Source: Pythium myriotylum | Lineage: Eukaryota > Oomycota > Peronosporomycetes > Pythiales > Pythiaceae | DNA length: 64,000 bases | Direction of reading: 5' to 3' | NCBI GenBank assembly: GCA_023091665.1 | Contig: JALJCQ010000009.1 | Span: 3,224,001 to 3,288,000, forward strand | In this document: positions 40,005-50,198 of the stretch, piece after piece | Position numbering within the stretch: position 1 is the first letter of the stretch | How the letters are laid out: each line of letters starts with the position of its first letter | Position numbers and translations under genes: made by a program | The notes under the pieces: model-generated | Database searches by the model: none | What the model was told of the DNA's origin: nothing | The model's input: only the letters and a program-made list of their open reading frames with translations

Positions 40005-42747
40005 CTTCGAGTGATGTTCGCTACGATTGAGATGCGGACGATGCGCTGAAGTACCTGTACGTGGGAAAGTGGTCTCTTCGGTGAGATATCTCATGTGAAA
40101 ATGATCTCGCGAGTGACACATCTTCGCCGAAAACTGTCTTCTCGGAGTCGCGTCCTCGCGATGGCCAAGGCTTTTTCGCTGGGCAGTGCAAGCGCTCCTG
40201 ACTGTTGAGCAGGCGCGTTGCTCTTCCCTCCAATACTCATTGATGATCTTGTTTGTGTAAACCGTGTGGTGGATCGACGGGAAGCTGTGGGTGAGAGAGA
40301 AGCGCTGTTTTGGCGTTCGACGAGAGGGAATTCTCAAACCAAGGTACGTCTACGCACGCCAAGTCCCACGTGGCCATCTCCACATCCACCGTGTTCCCAC
40401 TCACGACGTCGCCTTCGCGCCGTATTCCTAGACTCTGCCACTCCTGATCCCAGCATACGAATCACCTCCTTCCCTTATCTTCTCGTTCCTATCCGTGCTC
40501 TCTTCCCGCATCTTCCCGCCCACCACCCACCACCACACCCTCTCCGATCGCATTCGCCCGTTCCTAACGCAGCGTCAGCCTCGTCTCGCGTCTCGCGTGG
40601 TGGCTGACGTTGCCCTGGTTATGCAGAACTGACCTGCCACCATGACACGCGATCACCGATCACTCGCCACTTGCCTGCGCCTCGCGTTCCCGCGTTCCCG
40701 CGTCGCCCTCGAGCCCTCCACTCCCCAAACACACACGCCACTTTGTCCGCCGACTTCTTCAAGCGCCTGCTCTGCCTTCCCCGCAAAGAACCACGATGCT
40801 CCACGGCACGCTCGATCTCTCGACGCTGCGTTGGCTGGTATCGGAGACCGTGGACCCGAGCGCACTCGCGGGCCTGACGATCGCGCTCGCGCTCGGCTGG
40901 CTGCTGCTGGCGCCCAGTAGAGCCCGGCGAGCCGTCGCGTCGCTCCCGAGGCCGCGCGGCGCGCTCCCCGTGGTCGGCAGCACGCTCCAGCTCATGCTCG
41001 AGCACCGCGAGGACATGCCCTCGTGGCTGCTCGACGAGGTGCTCCACTACAACGGCAAGCCCTTCGTGCTCGACATCCTCACGCGCAAGCCCATCGTCGT
41101 GCTCTCGAGCGTCGAGGCCATGGAGGACGTCTACAAGACCCACGCCGACAAGTTCGCCAAGGGCGACAACCTCGTGCAGGCGCTCGGCAACCTCTTCGGC
41201 GACGGGCTCTTCGTCAGCGACGGCGCCAAGTGGCACCACCAGCGCAAGACTGCGAGCCTGCTCTTCACGCCGCAGATGATGCGCGACGTCATGGACGACG
41301 TCATGGTGCACCACACCGAGCGGCTCTGCGCCGTCGTCGCCGACGTGGCCCACAAGCGAGGCGAGCTCGACATCAAGCACCTGCTCGAGCTCTTCGCGAC
41401 CGACGTCTTCGCGAGCGTGGGCTTCGGCGTCGACCTGCAGTTCATGACGAGCGACAACCGCGACTTCTTCGACCACTTTGGCCGCGCCAACGACAACACG
41501 TTCTACCGACAGCTGCAGCCCACGTTCCTCTGGAAGCTCAAGCGCCTGCTCCGCGTCGGCGCCGAGCGCGAGCACGTCGAGGACGTCGCGTGGCTCGACC
41601 GCTTCGTGTACCAGATCATCGAGGACTCGATCGCTCGCAAGCGCAAGGACCCGGCGGCGCAGCGACGAGACATCATCTCGCTCTGCGTCGACGGCTTCAC
41701 GAGCGCGTCGGGCGAGATCGACCTCAAGGAGATCCGCGACATGGCCATGGTGACCATGTCGGCCGGCCGCGACACGACGGCGTTCGCCATGTCCTGGTTC
41801 CTCATCATGATGGCGCAGAACCCTCGCGTGCAGCGCAAGATCCGCGACGAGCTCCGGTCCAAAGTGCCCGAGCTCATGACGGGCCACGTGCAGGCGCCGC
41901 GCAAGGACCAGACGAACGACCTCGTCTACTTGGAGGCAGCTGTGATGGAGAACCTGCGGCTCAACACGGTCGTGCCGACCAACACCCGCGAGGCCGTGGA
42001 AGACGTGACGCTGAGCGACGGCACGTTCCTCGCGGCCGGCACGCAGGTCTTTCTGGCCACGTACAGCATGTCGCGGCTGCCGTGGGTCTGGGGCGAGGAC
42101 GCGCGCGAGTTCAAACCAGAACGCTGGATCGACCCGGCGACCGGCAAGCTGCTCGCTGTGTCGCCGTTCAAGTTCCTCACGTTCAGCGCCGGCCGCCGCA
42201 TCTGTCCGGGCAAGCGCTTCTCGATCATGGAGGTGAAGATCGCGCTGGCCGCGTTGCTGAGCAAGTTCGAGATCGAGACCGTGCGGGACCCGCACGCGTT
42301 CCAGTACGAGCTGAATCTCTCGCTCGGTATTCGAGGACCGGTACTCGTGCGGCCCAAGTTGGTGAAGACCCGACGAGAGGACACCCGTCTCCACGTTGAA
42401 GCAAGCGCATGAACGACCGATCGACTGACCACGACCACCACGACATAGAAGTCGCGCACGCAACGCCCCGATCTTGTTCAGCGAGACGTGAGACTGTGGG
42501 TGAAGGGAAGGGAGCGGAGAGGAGGGGAGGAGGCACGCCCCGTTCGGTCCATGACCAGTGGAGTCGGTTTCGCATTTCCTCCGCTGGTAGTGTCCAGACC
42601 ATCCGGCCGGTGTCGGCCGTTATCCCACTTTGCGTCTCGGCCAATTGCGTGGGAATCTGTGCGCTTCATCAACTGCGCAGCTTGCGATTGCGCAGCAGGC
42701 TGAATGGAGACCGTGAGACGCTTGGCCCACGCGTCAGCTCACTTTTC
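40005..42747. repeat. Inverted repeat, right arm (P450 palindrome)
   Basis: Reverse complement of 33753-36507. It lacks the 12-nt segment found near the inner end of the left arm. Inner edge is at about 40005 and outer edge at about 42747; sequences beyond are unrelated. Confidence 0.95.
40796..42412 (+). CDS. Cytochrome P450, right copy of the inverted pair
   Basis: The product is a 538-aa single-exon protein, the mirror copy of the gene at 34088-35704. All P450 motifs are the same: AGRDTT I-helix, ExxR, FKPERW and the heme-thiolate loop FSAGRRICPGKRFSIME. The only protein difference is Val in place of Met two residues after that loop (FSIMEVKIAL). It is transcribed away from the palindrome centre, as is the left copy. 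The promoter is inside the arm and therefore identical, so the two should be co-regulated. Confidence 0.93.
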   Translation: MLHGTLDLSTLRWLVSETVDPSALAGLTIALALGWLLLAPSRARRAVASLPRPRGALPVVGSTLQLMLEHREDMPSWLLDEVLHYNGKPFVLDILTRKPIVVLSSVEAMEDVYKTHADKFAKGDNLVQALGNLFGDGLFVSDGAKWHHQRKTASLLFTPQMMRDVMDDVMVHHTERLCAVVADVAHKRGELDIKHLLELFATDVFASVGFGVDLQFMTSDNRDFFDHFGRANDNTFYRQLQPTFLWKLKRLLRVGAEREHVEDVAWLDRFVYQIIEDSIARKRKDPAAQRRDIISLCVDGFTSASGEIDLKEIRDMAMVTMSAGRDTTAFAMSWFLIMMAQNPRVQRKIRDELRSKVPELMTGHVQAPRKDQTNDLVYLEAAVMENLRLNTVVPTNTREAVEDVTLSDGTFLAAGTQVFLATYSMSRLPWVWGEDAREFKPERWIDPATGKLLAVSPFKFLTFSAGRRICPGKRFSIMEVKIALAALLSKFEIETVRDPHAFQYELNLSLGIRGPVLVRPKLVKTRREDTRLHVEASA

Positions 42748-44574
42748 TTCAGCATCCACTGTGCTCTGACGGAAAAAGCAAGACAAAATCATCTTAGAAT
42801 GAGCAGCGTAATTCTTGAATCGAGCCTTGGCTTGACGCTCAAAACTGTCAATATCATGATCCAGAAACAAGCGGTGTAACTGAAGGGCTTATCACTATCG
42901 AAGCAACGGTCACGCTTGGCCATTTCTGTTCGTGATTTCACGATGCAAGATCGGAATCGTAGGCAAGTGTTGACTTGAGTCACCGTGAGAGGGTTTAGAT
43001 ACCACTCTCCCTGAAAAGACACTTCAGTAACGGGTGTCTTTCGACCGAACGACAGTCGGAGTTTTCTTTGTAAAAGCCCAGTTAGGTACTCTGAAGCTCA
43101 CCTCAGTGGTCACGTGTTGGCAATCGTTCTTTGCGGCGGAGCTCTCAGAATGTCTTGAGTCTCCTTGTATTTGAAACACATTACGCTAACTCGCAGTCGG
43201 CCGTGCCGTGAAATCATTCATTCACGCACCAAAGTTTACGTCTGTGCTCTCTACGACAAGAACACAAGAGAAGGAGACATCAGAGATAACGAGAAGATTC
43301 ATACCCCCTCCGATTGGACCCGGCCTCTACCATTGCGTATACTCGCGAACTCGCGACACCGAAGTTCATCATTTATTATACAAGGTTTCTGGCAAAGAGG
43401 CCGGCGTTTGTTTGTGGGAATCGCACAGTTTCACAAACCGAAGAGAAGATGATGAGTCGGGACCCAGCGGCATGAGCTATCATCGTCGTTGACTCATCGC
43501 TCCTCGCCACGGGCTTCGCGTGATCCTCGCGACCACTGCAACCAACTCAAGATGCGACACTCATCTTCCTTCGACATCTCTATCAACGACACTGTAGAGT
43601 CCTCTGGGTGGGCGAGAACCACGCCAAAGGTAGTGACAGTGACCACATCTGGTTCGATCACTCCAAGGAAGGACACCTTCTTCGTGAGCCAGGAACGAGC
43701 TGATGTCCAACAGTCACGTACCGTTGAAGATAGAGGTGCCCATCTCCCTATCTCCTTCCACGTCATGCAAGGCAAGCACAGCAGGTCCTACATCATGCAG
43801 GACCTGCTCCACACTCGTTTCAATTTGCCAGTCCAATTGAAACGAAGGCGTTCGTGCTGTGTATATGAACTGGACTGGCGCTCCGACGGCTATAAATACA
43901 AGTAATCGATCGCGACTCGTGACAAATTACGGCGTCGAACCGAATCGACGCAGCAACTTGTGAATACCACCGAACATTCCATCTCGATCCGGCCGAAACT
44001 TTTCCAGGTGGCGATCTGAGAAAGTTATCTATCTTCCACATGAGCGTGAGGTGGAGCATGCCCATGGTGCGACTTTCGGTTAGTGTAGAGCGTCTGCCCA
44101 TCATGTGACGACCCTCTGGAGAAGATCCTTATCACCCGTGTGTAACGAAGGATGGAGATCAAGCATCTCTGGTTCGCGTGGAGAACAGCTACGCTACATG
44201 AGATCCTTCACGCCACGGAGGGGCTGATCCAAACGTGAGTGAAGCCATGTGTTGTGGCGTGCTCATTCGAAAAAGTCGCCAAAAGTCATGGGACTGTTCA
44301 TCTCTCCCCTCAGCTCAGTGACCTATTTCGTTTTAGTTTGGAAGTCGTAGGTTACAATAGCGTCTGTCAGCTCTCCCTGCGACGAGCCACTTCGTAAGCT
44401 TCTGAAGTACGTGGATTGGTGTCGCAGTTGTTTCTTATGTGGACTGGCGATATTCCCAAATGATGAGTACAAGTCGACCGATTGTAGTGCTTCATCAGTC
44501 ACACAGAGGTATCAATCCACGAAAAAGACGCCCAAATGGACCACTCCTCAATCTGCCAGACGCCTGAAACCACC
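42748..44574. other. Region between palindrome and START-FYVE 2
   Basis: Open frames at 43208-43492 and 43489-43905 on plus encode proteins of about 94 and 138 residues that I do not recognise; coding status is uncertain. Two perfect short hairpins are described separately. Elsewhere nothing is recognised. Confidence 0.4.
43780..43844. repeat. Two adjacent perfect 10-bp hairpins
   Basis: agcaggtcct (43780-43789) pairs with aggacctgct (43799-43808) around a 9-nt loop. cgtttcaatt (43816-43825) pairs with aattgaaacg (43835-43844), also around a 9-nt loop. Seven bases separate them. Confidence 0.8.
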
Positions 44575-45765
44575 ATGAACCAGCGAGACCTTTTCCGAAG
44601 CCCCTTTCCGCCCTTTGACCTGACGCTTCAAGAGAAAGAAGAGCTCCATGACATGGCAGTCGGCTTGTTAGACGAAGCTCAAGCTGAGTTTGAGCATTTC
44701 CTTTGGAAACAAGAGTCAGTTGTTGATACTTCGAGATGGAAGTTGCTGAGAGAGAGAGAGAATCTTCAAGCGTTTGCCGACAAGAGACCTGGAGCTGGTA
44801 CCAGCAATCCCGGCATGAGGCTCTTGCTCATAGTTGGTACGATCCCAGGAACTTTGAACGACGTCATGTACGGTGAACTCAACCACACGACCGACGACAT
44901 CCGTGTTCGGGCGTACTACTCCAGAGATACGAATATTGACGGCGCCGTGCTCTCGACAATTCTTGAGCCTACGATGGAAGAACCTTTTCAGTCCATGTCG
45001 TTGCGGTGGGTCGTCAAGGGGATGCCGCTACCGGTGCGGATTGTTTCCAAACACAATGATGGGACTTTTGTCGGGGCAACTGGCATCCGTCAGCTCTCAA
45101 ATGGAGACAAACTGGGGTTTACAATGATGCACACAATCGAGTCGCCCAGAATGCCGCAATTGCCTCAGTACGACCGCATCCACGGATCCGTGCGAACGCT
45201 GTATCGGCAGCATTCGCCCAATGTGGTTCAGATTTTCACGCTTGCGTATGCCGACTTGAAGGAGTCGTTGTGGACGTCGATGGTGCTAAAGGCTCTTGCT
45301 GACGCTATGCTCTATGGGAGCGATATGGCCCAGACTGGTCAAATGAAGAAGCTGACGAGTCTGGTTTATCGAAAAGGATCGATAAGTGATGAGCGAGGGA
45401 GCAGTGCAAGCATTTCATCCGATGCGTGCTCCGTGTGTAGCTCAACGTCTCGTAGCGCACGAAAAGGTCTCGAGTCTTGCTGTGCGATCTGTCGTAGAAG
45501 TACTTGTCGAAAGTGTCGCCTCCGCCGAAACATCTGCTTGATCTTTCCTGACCGGCAGCTACGAAGCGTCAAGATGCGGTTTTGCACCCCGTGTATGGCC
45601 ATGTCGAAGCAAATGGATGCGTTCACTTTTGCCCAAGACGAAGTGACCGGCCAGCCACGATTCGGAAGCAAGATCCACTTGTTGATGGAGGACCGTGGAC
45701 GTTCGTCGTCGTACGATAGTATGTCCCTCACGTCATCGATCAGGTCACTTTCAGTTGAAAAATAA
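44575..45765 (+). CDS. START-FYVE family protein 2
   Basis: The product has 396 aa from ATG 44575 (MNQRDLFRSPFPPFDLTLQE); an in-frame ATG at 44536 would add 13 residues not shared by paralogues. The START-like domain covers about residues 20-235 (LIVGTIPGTLNDVMYGELNH, LSTILEPTMEEPFQSMSLRW). The zinc finger is at about 285-350: CSVC, GLESCCAIC, CRKCRL, FCTPC. As in the other copies, the RRHHCR core is replaced by CRKCRLRR. It is closest to the gene at 47340, and the two share a leader (caatctgccagacgcc) just before the ATG, so they are tandem duplicates with their promoters. Lipid-sensing function is inferred from the domains. Confidence 0.85.
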   Translation: MNQRDLFRSPFPPFDLTLQEKEELHDMAVGLLDEAQAEFEHFLWKQESVVDTSRWKLLRERENLQAFADKRPGAGTSNPGMRLLLIVGTIPGTLNDVMYGELNHTTDDIRVRAYYSRDTNIDGAVLSTILEPTMEEPFQSMSLRWVVKGMPLPVRIVSKHNDGTFVGATGIRQLSNGDKLGFTMMHTIESPRMPQLPQYDRIHGSVRTLYRQHSPNVVQIFTLAYADLKESLWTSMVLKALADAMLYGSDMAQTGQMKKLTSLVYRKGSISDERGSSASISSDACSVCSSTSRSARKGLESCCAICRRSTCRKCRLRRNICLIFPDRQLRSVKMRFCTPCMAMSKQMDAFTFAQDEVTGQPRFGSKIHLLMEDRGRSSSYDSMSLTSSIRSLSVEK

Positions 45766-47339
45766 ATAAATTGACGCATGATATGAATTAGTTCTTTTTC
45801 TTGTCTTCCAGTAAGCTGTCTTAATTAACCACACAAAGCTTGGGAGGTGAAGAGTTAAACTCTGAATCTACCAAGCTTTGATTCGAAATCGAAATTTTAA
45901 TTTTGATTCTGAATTCAAATATAGAATAAGTATTTCAATTTCCAATCAACTGATAATCGGCGAAAATGTGCAAATTGCAAGAACACGACTATTGTCGGTT
46001 TGCAATTTGCAAACCAACAAGGATTTGACTTGCTGCCTGCCAACTGCAGCTGTTACGCGGAAAAAGCGATTGTTGAGCTTTCCAGGGTTACGTGAATGGC
46101 TCAGCCCACTTCAATTGGGGTCCTCAAGCGTCAAAACCATCACCTCGGATCCCGGGAAGAACTGAAGTGAGTGATTTCGGATGTACCTATTGTCCATATC
46201 TGTGACGTGTGGCGATGAACTGAGTTTGCTGATGCTCATGGCAGATGGGCATTTCACAAGCCAAATGTCTGGCCTCTCACTCCATAAGGAATGGAAAATC
46301 ATTCCATCAAAGACGAGTACTTGCATCGGAGGCGTGAAGTTGGCTTTTATAAGAATCCCGCAATCAATTGATACAGCACCCGTGCGAAAATATTGGCAAC
46401 GCCAACACCGCAAGAGTTATCCATGAGATATTAATAGGGTCCGACGAACGCGCCGTGTGACAACAAATCTACGACGGAATGGTCATGCACATATGGTGTT
46501 GTTGTCAGAGGAGAAGCAGGATACACTGTCGTTCTCTCTTGTCTGCTCCAACGACTTCAACCTATTAAGGTTCACTGACCAGTATCCATTTCGAAGGCAT
46601 AGACAGCGAAGACACCTGGTGCGATCAGCTACTGGAATTTTGCTCGGAATACTGGTCGGTGCAAAGACAGAGACGATATCATTGATATGCTGAAGTCTGT
46701 TGAGACCGAACAGCTCACGATGTGAGTTGCTCGCGAATTCCAAAAACGTGAAGGAGACACACTTTTGAATTGCGGTCGATTAAAATTCACTGAGGGTGCA
46801 GCTCCAACGCGAATCATACTGCCAGACATTCTCTTGAACTACAGTACTACTGTAATGCTGCCAACTTGCGTCCCCTTCTCGACTCGACGAAAGTGCCCGT
46901 TTCTACTCACTCAAGTTCAGCAACTGATCGTTCGCAGATCACAAGAAACATTGCGACAGGGTTGAATCCAGTTGTGGGTCTGGTATGTTGTGCGTGGATT
47001 TGGACGAGTCTTCATGCACTCCGTGCAGACAGTTTCACAATCCGGTTTTATTTTTTAACATGGTGGTTGCCAAGTTGTCGAATGTCCAGTCGTTTTTCTG
47101 CGCATTTGAGGCTCACACTGGCGTTTGGCCTCCAGGTGCCAAGTCGATGGGCGCGTCTGTTCAAAGAATGGTGCTGTGTTGTGCTTTATTTTATGGTACT
47201 GTACCTGGTCTGGTTTCGACTCTCGTCCGCGAATCCTGAATGCACAAGAAGACTCATCTTCGAAGAACGTCGCCGAAAAACAATCAAAGACACATGACCA
47301 AAGGACTATTTTACAATCTGCCAGACGCCGGCAATCACC
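45766..47339. other. Intergenic between START-FYVE 2 and 3
   Basis: AT-rich from 45770 to 45960 with repeated caatttgcaa-like words. A minus frame at 46111-46413 is open but unrecognised. No other feature found. Confidence 0.4.
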
Positions 47340-48521
47340 ATGTACCAGCGAGACCTTTTCCGAAGTCCCTTTCCACCCTTTGACCTGACCCCACAAGAGA
47401 AGGAGGACCTTCACGACATGGCGATCGGACAGCTCGACGACGCCCAAGCAGAGTTCGAGCATTTCCTTTGGGAACGGGAGTCCGCCATCGACCTCACGCG
47501 ATGGAGATTGCTAAGAGAACGAGAAAATCTTCGAGCTTTCGTCGATAAGAGACCGGGAGGTGGCACCGGTAACCCCGATATGAAGCTCATGCTCGTGGTC
47601 GGCACAATTCCAGGAGCTTTGAACGATGTTATGTACGGTGAATTGAACCACACGACCGACGACCTCCGTGTTCGGGCGTACTACTCCAGGGACACGAATA
47701 TTGACGGCGCCGTGCTTGCATCAATCCTGGAACCGACGATGGATCGACCTTTTCAGTCGATGACGTTGCGGTGGACTGTCAAGGGGATGCCGCTTCCAGT
47801 GCGGGTTGTTTCCAAGCACAACGACGGGACTTTTGTCGGGGCAACTGGCATCCGTGAGCTCTCGAATGGCGAACAAGTGGGGTTCATGATGATGCACACA
47901 ATCGATTCTTCGAAAATGCCGCCGTTGCCTCAGTACGACCGTCTGCATGGTTCTGTGCGAACGCTGTATCGCCAGTATTCCCCCAATGTGATTCAACGTT
48001 TCACGCTTATATATGTCGAAGTGAAAGAGTCGTTGTGGAGCCCAATTCTGCTGAAGGCTCTAGCTGATGCTATGCTCTATGGGAGTGACATGGTCCATAC
48101 TGGTCAGATGAAGAAACTAGTCAGTCTGGTGCGCCGAAAGGCATCGTTGACTGAACGGGAAGGCAGTGAAGGTGATGGGATGGAGGATGGATGCTCCGTG
48201 TGCAGTTCCAAGTCTCGGAGCGCTCGCCGCAGCCTCGATGCATGCTGTGCAATCTGTAACAGGATCGCTTGTCGAAAGTGTCGTCTGCACCGAAACATTT
48301 GCTTTATCTTCCCGGACAGGCAGTTACGAAGCGTAAGGATGCTGTTTTGTACGCCGTGTGTGTCATCGACAAGGCAACTGGATGCATTTGCGTTCGCGCA
48401 AGAAGAAGTGGCCGAGATGTCACGATTAGGAAGCAAACTCTACGAGGGACTGACGGATCGCAGATCATCGAACAGCTCATCACTTCTCGACAGATTGTCC
48501 TTCTCGTCATTATTTTACTGA
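47340..48521 (+). CDS. START-FYVE family protein 3
   Basis: The product has 393 aa beginning MYQRDLFRSPFPPFDLTPQE. It has the same layout as copy 2: START-like domain (LVVGTIPGALNDVMYGELNH, LASILEPTMDRPFQSMTLRW) and zinc finger CSVC, SLDACCAIC, CRKCRLHRNI, FCTPC. Roughly four in five residues agree with copy 2, but the last 30 residues differ (SSLLDRLSFSSLFY). The family's lipid-binding pocket is expected in the START part; ligand is unknown. It is complete and intronless. Confidence 0.85.
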   Translation: MYQRDLFRSPFPPFDLTPQEKEDLHDMAIGQLDDAQAEFEHFLWERESAIDLTRWRLLRERENLRAFVDKRPGGGTGNPDMKLMLVVGTIPGALNDVMYGELNHTTDDLRVRAYYSRDTNIDGAVLASILEPTMDRPFQSMTLRWTVKGMPLPVRVVSKHNDGTFVGATGIRELSNGEQVGFMMMHTIDSSKMPPLPQYDRLHGSVRTLYRQYSPNVIQRFTLIYVEVKESLWSPILLKALADAMLYGSDMVHTGQMKKLVSLVRRKASLTEREGSEGDGMEDGCSVCSSKSRSARRSLDACCAICNRIACRKCRLHRNICFIFPDRQLRSVRMLFCTPCVSSTRQLDAFAFAQEEVAEMSRLGSKLYEGLTDRRSSNSSSLLDRLSFSSLFY

Positions 48522-49034
48522 GGAGTAATGGTCGAGTTTCCGTATTGGTTGTGGTGAACGATCCTTTGACACTAACACGATCTCGCCGACATTCCGGCTA
48601 CAACGACGAGGTTTTCGCTTCTTTCGAGTTATCACGTAGATTTCGGCCGCCGTATGAACAGTCAAGAAAGTGGTTTGCAACGGCGAATCTGCTGCAGTCA
48701 TATCACTTGATCCTGCCACGCTCGTATCATGGTATCCGCGACCACAGTTCAAATTGTACCAGTTGTTCCATTATACGCTTTTCTACAGCAGGCAACTCGC
48801 CTACCAGATCATTACTGGCATGCCCAATGAGTTATGTAACGTCCATTTGCAGTTCTCTGGTTTAGATTTGCAGCGTAGGAACAGTGAGGACCTGAAGAGG
48901 TTGTATAATATAATTTGTTTGCCGTGCATCATATAAATGATGTGAGAGCAGGGACCGCAAGCTGACAATTGCTGCGAAACGCTCACGAAAAATGCCCAAG
49001 TAATTCGAGCCACGACTTGCAATCTAGCATCCAC
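48522..49034. other. Convergent intergenic region between START-FYVE 3 and 4
   Basis: Nothing recognised; short open frames only. Confidence 0.5.
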
Positions 49035-50198
49035 TCATCTTGACAATGGTCTGAGAGACAATCTCTTGAATGAAAATGGCAAGATCGAACTTCCCGGGTA
49101 TACTTCGCTAAGAGACCGCAATCGCTCGGCGACTTCATCCTGTGCGAAAGTAAATGCATCCAATCGCTTTGTTGAGGCCACGCACGGCGTACAAAACTGC
49201 ATCTTCACGCTTCGTAACTGCTTTTCGGCGGAAATGAAACAGATTTTTTGTTGCACACGACATTTTCGACACGCACTGCGACTACAGATCGCACAGCAGG
49301 ATTCGAGCCCACGGCGAGCGCTACGAGACGTAGAGCTGCACACGGAGCACGCATACTCGACCAAAATACCTTCACTGCCTTCTCGTTCCGTCATCGACGC
49401 CTTACGACGAGCCAGACTGGCGAGTTTCTTGATCTGCCCAGTGTGGGCCATGTCACTGGTGTACAGCAAGGCGTCACCAAGAGATTTGAGCACCATGGTT
49501 GTTAGAAACGACTCCTCAATTTCGACATACACAAGTGTGAAGAGCTGAACGACATTTGGTGACTGCTGGCGATAAAGCGTTCGCACACATCCGTGGAGGC
49601 GATCGTACTGAGGCAACGGTGGCATTTTGGAAGACTCGATCGTATCCATCAGCATGAAGCCAGCTTGTTCACCGTTAGAGAGCTCGCGGATGCCAGTTGC
49701 ATCGAGGAATGTGCCGTCGTTGTGTTTGGCGATCGTGCGGAGCACGATTGGGATGCTTTTGACGAGCCATCGTACGGTCATGGACTGGAAAGGCTTCTCC
49801 AAAGTTGGCTCGAGAATTGATGCGAGCACGGCGCCATCTCGCATCGTGTCATCAGCGTAGAAGGTTTTCATGCGAATCTCATCGGTGGTGTGGTTGAACT
49901 CCCCGTACATGACGTCATTCAGAGTTCCTTCGATCGTGCCGACCACGAGCATGAGGTGCATGTCCCGGTTGTCTGCGCCACCCCCTGGCCGCTTGTCGAG
50001 GTACACTTGCACATTCTGCCGCTCCTTCAGAAGTCTCCATCGCGAGGCGTCAATGGTTGACTGTCGTCGCCACAGGAAATGCTCAAACTCCTCTTGGGCC
50101 TCATCGAGCAGCCCGTCGGCCATTCCTTGAAGCTCTTCCTGCTCTTGGAGCGACAAGTCAAGGGACGGAAATGGGCTTCGGAAGAGATCTCGATTCAT
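49035..50198 (-). CDS. START-FYVE family protein 4
   Basis: The product has 387 aa beginning MNRDLFRSPFPSLDLSLQEQ. START-like domain (LVVGTIEGTLNDVMYGEFNH, LASILEPTLEKPFQSMTVRW) and zinc finger CSVC, GLESCCAIC, CRKCRVQQKI, FCTPC. The tail STKRLDAFTFAQDEV is the closest match to the relic at 39403-39639. It is tail-to-tail with copy 3 and complete. The cluster therefore has members on both strands, which suggests duplication by inversion as well as tandem copying. Confidence 0.85.
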   Translation of the reverse strand: MNRDLFRSPFPSLDLSLQEQEELQGMADGLLDEAQEEFEHFLWRRQSTIDASRWRLLKERQNVQVYLDKRPGGGADNRDMHLMLVVGTIEGTLNDVMYGEFNHTTDEIRMKTFYADDTMRDGAVLASILEPTLEKPFQSMTVRWLVKSIPIVLRTIAKHNDGTFLDATGIRELSNGEQAGFMLMDTIESSKMPPLPQYDRLHGCVRTLYRQQSPNVVQLFTLVYVEIEESFLTTMVLKSLGDALLYTSDMAHTGQIKKLASLARRKASMTEREGSEGILVEYACSVCSSTSRSARRGLESCCAICSRSACRKCRVQQKICFISAEKQLRSVKMQFCTPCVASTKRLDAFTFAQDEVAERLRSLSEVYPGSSILPFSFKRLSLRPLSR

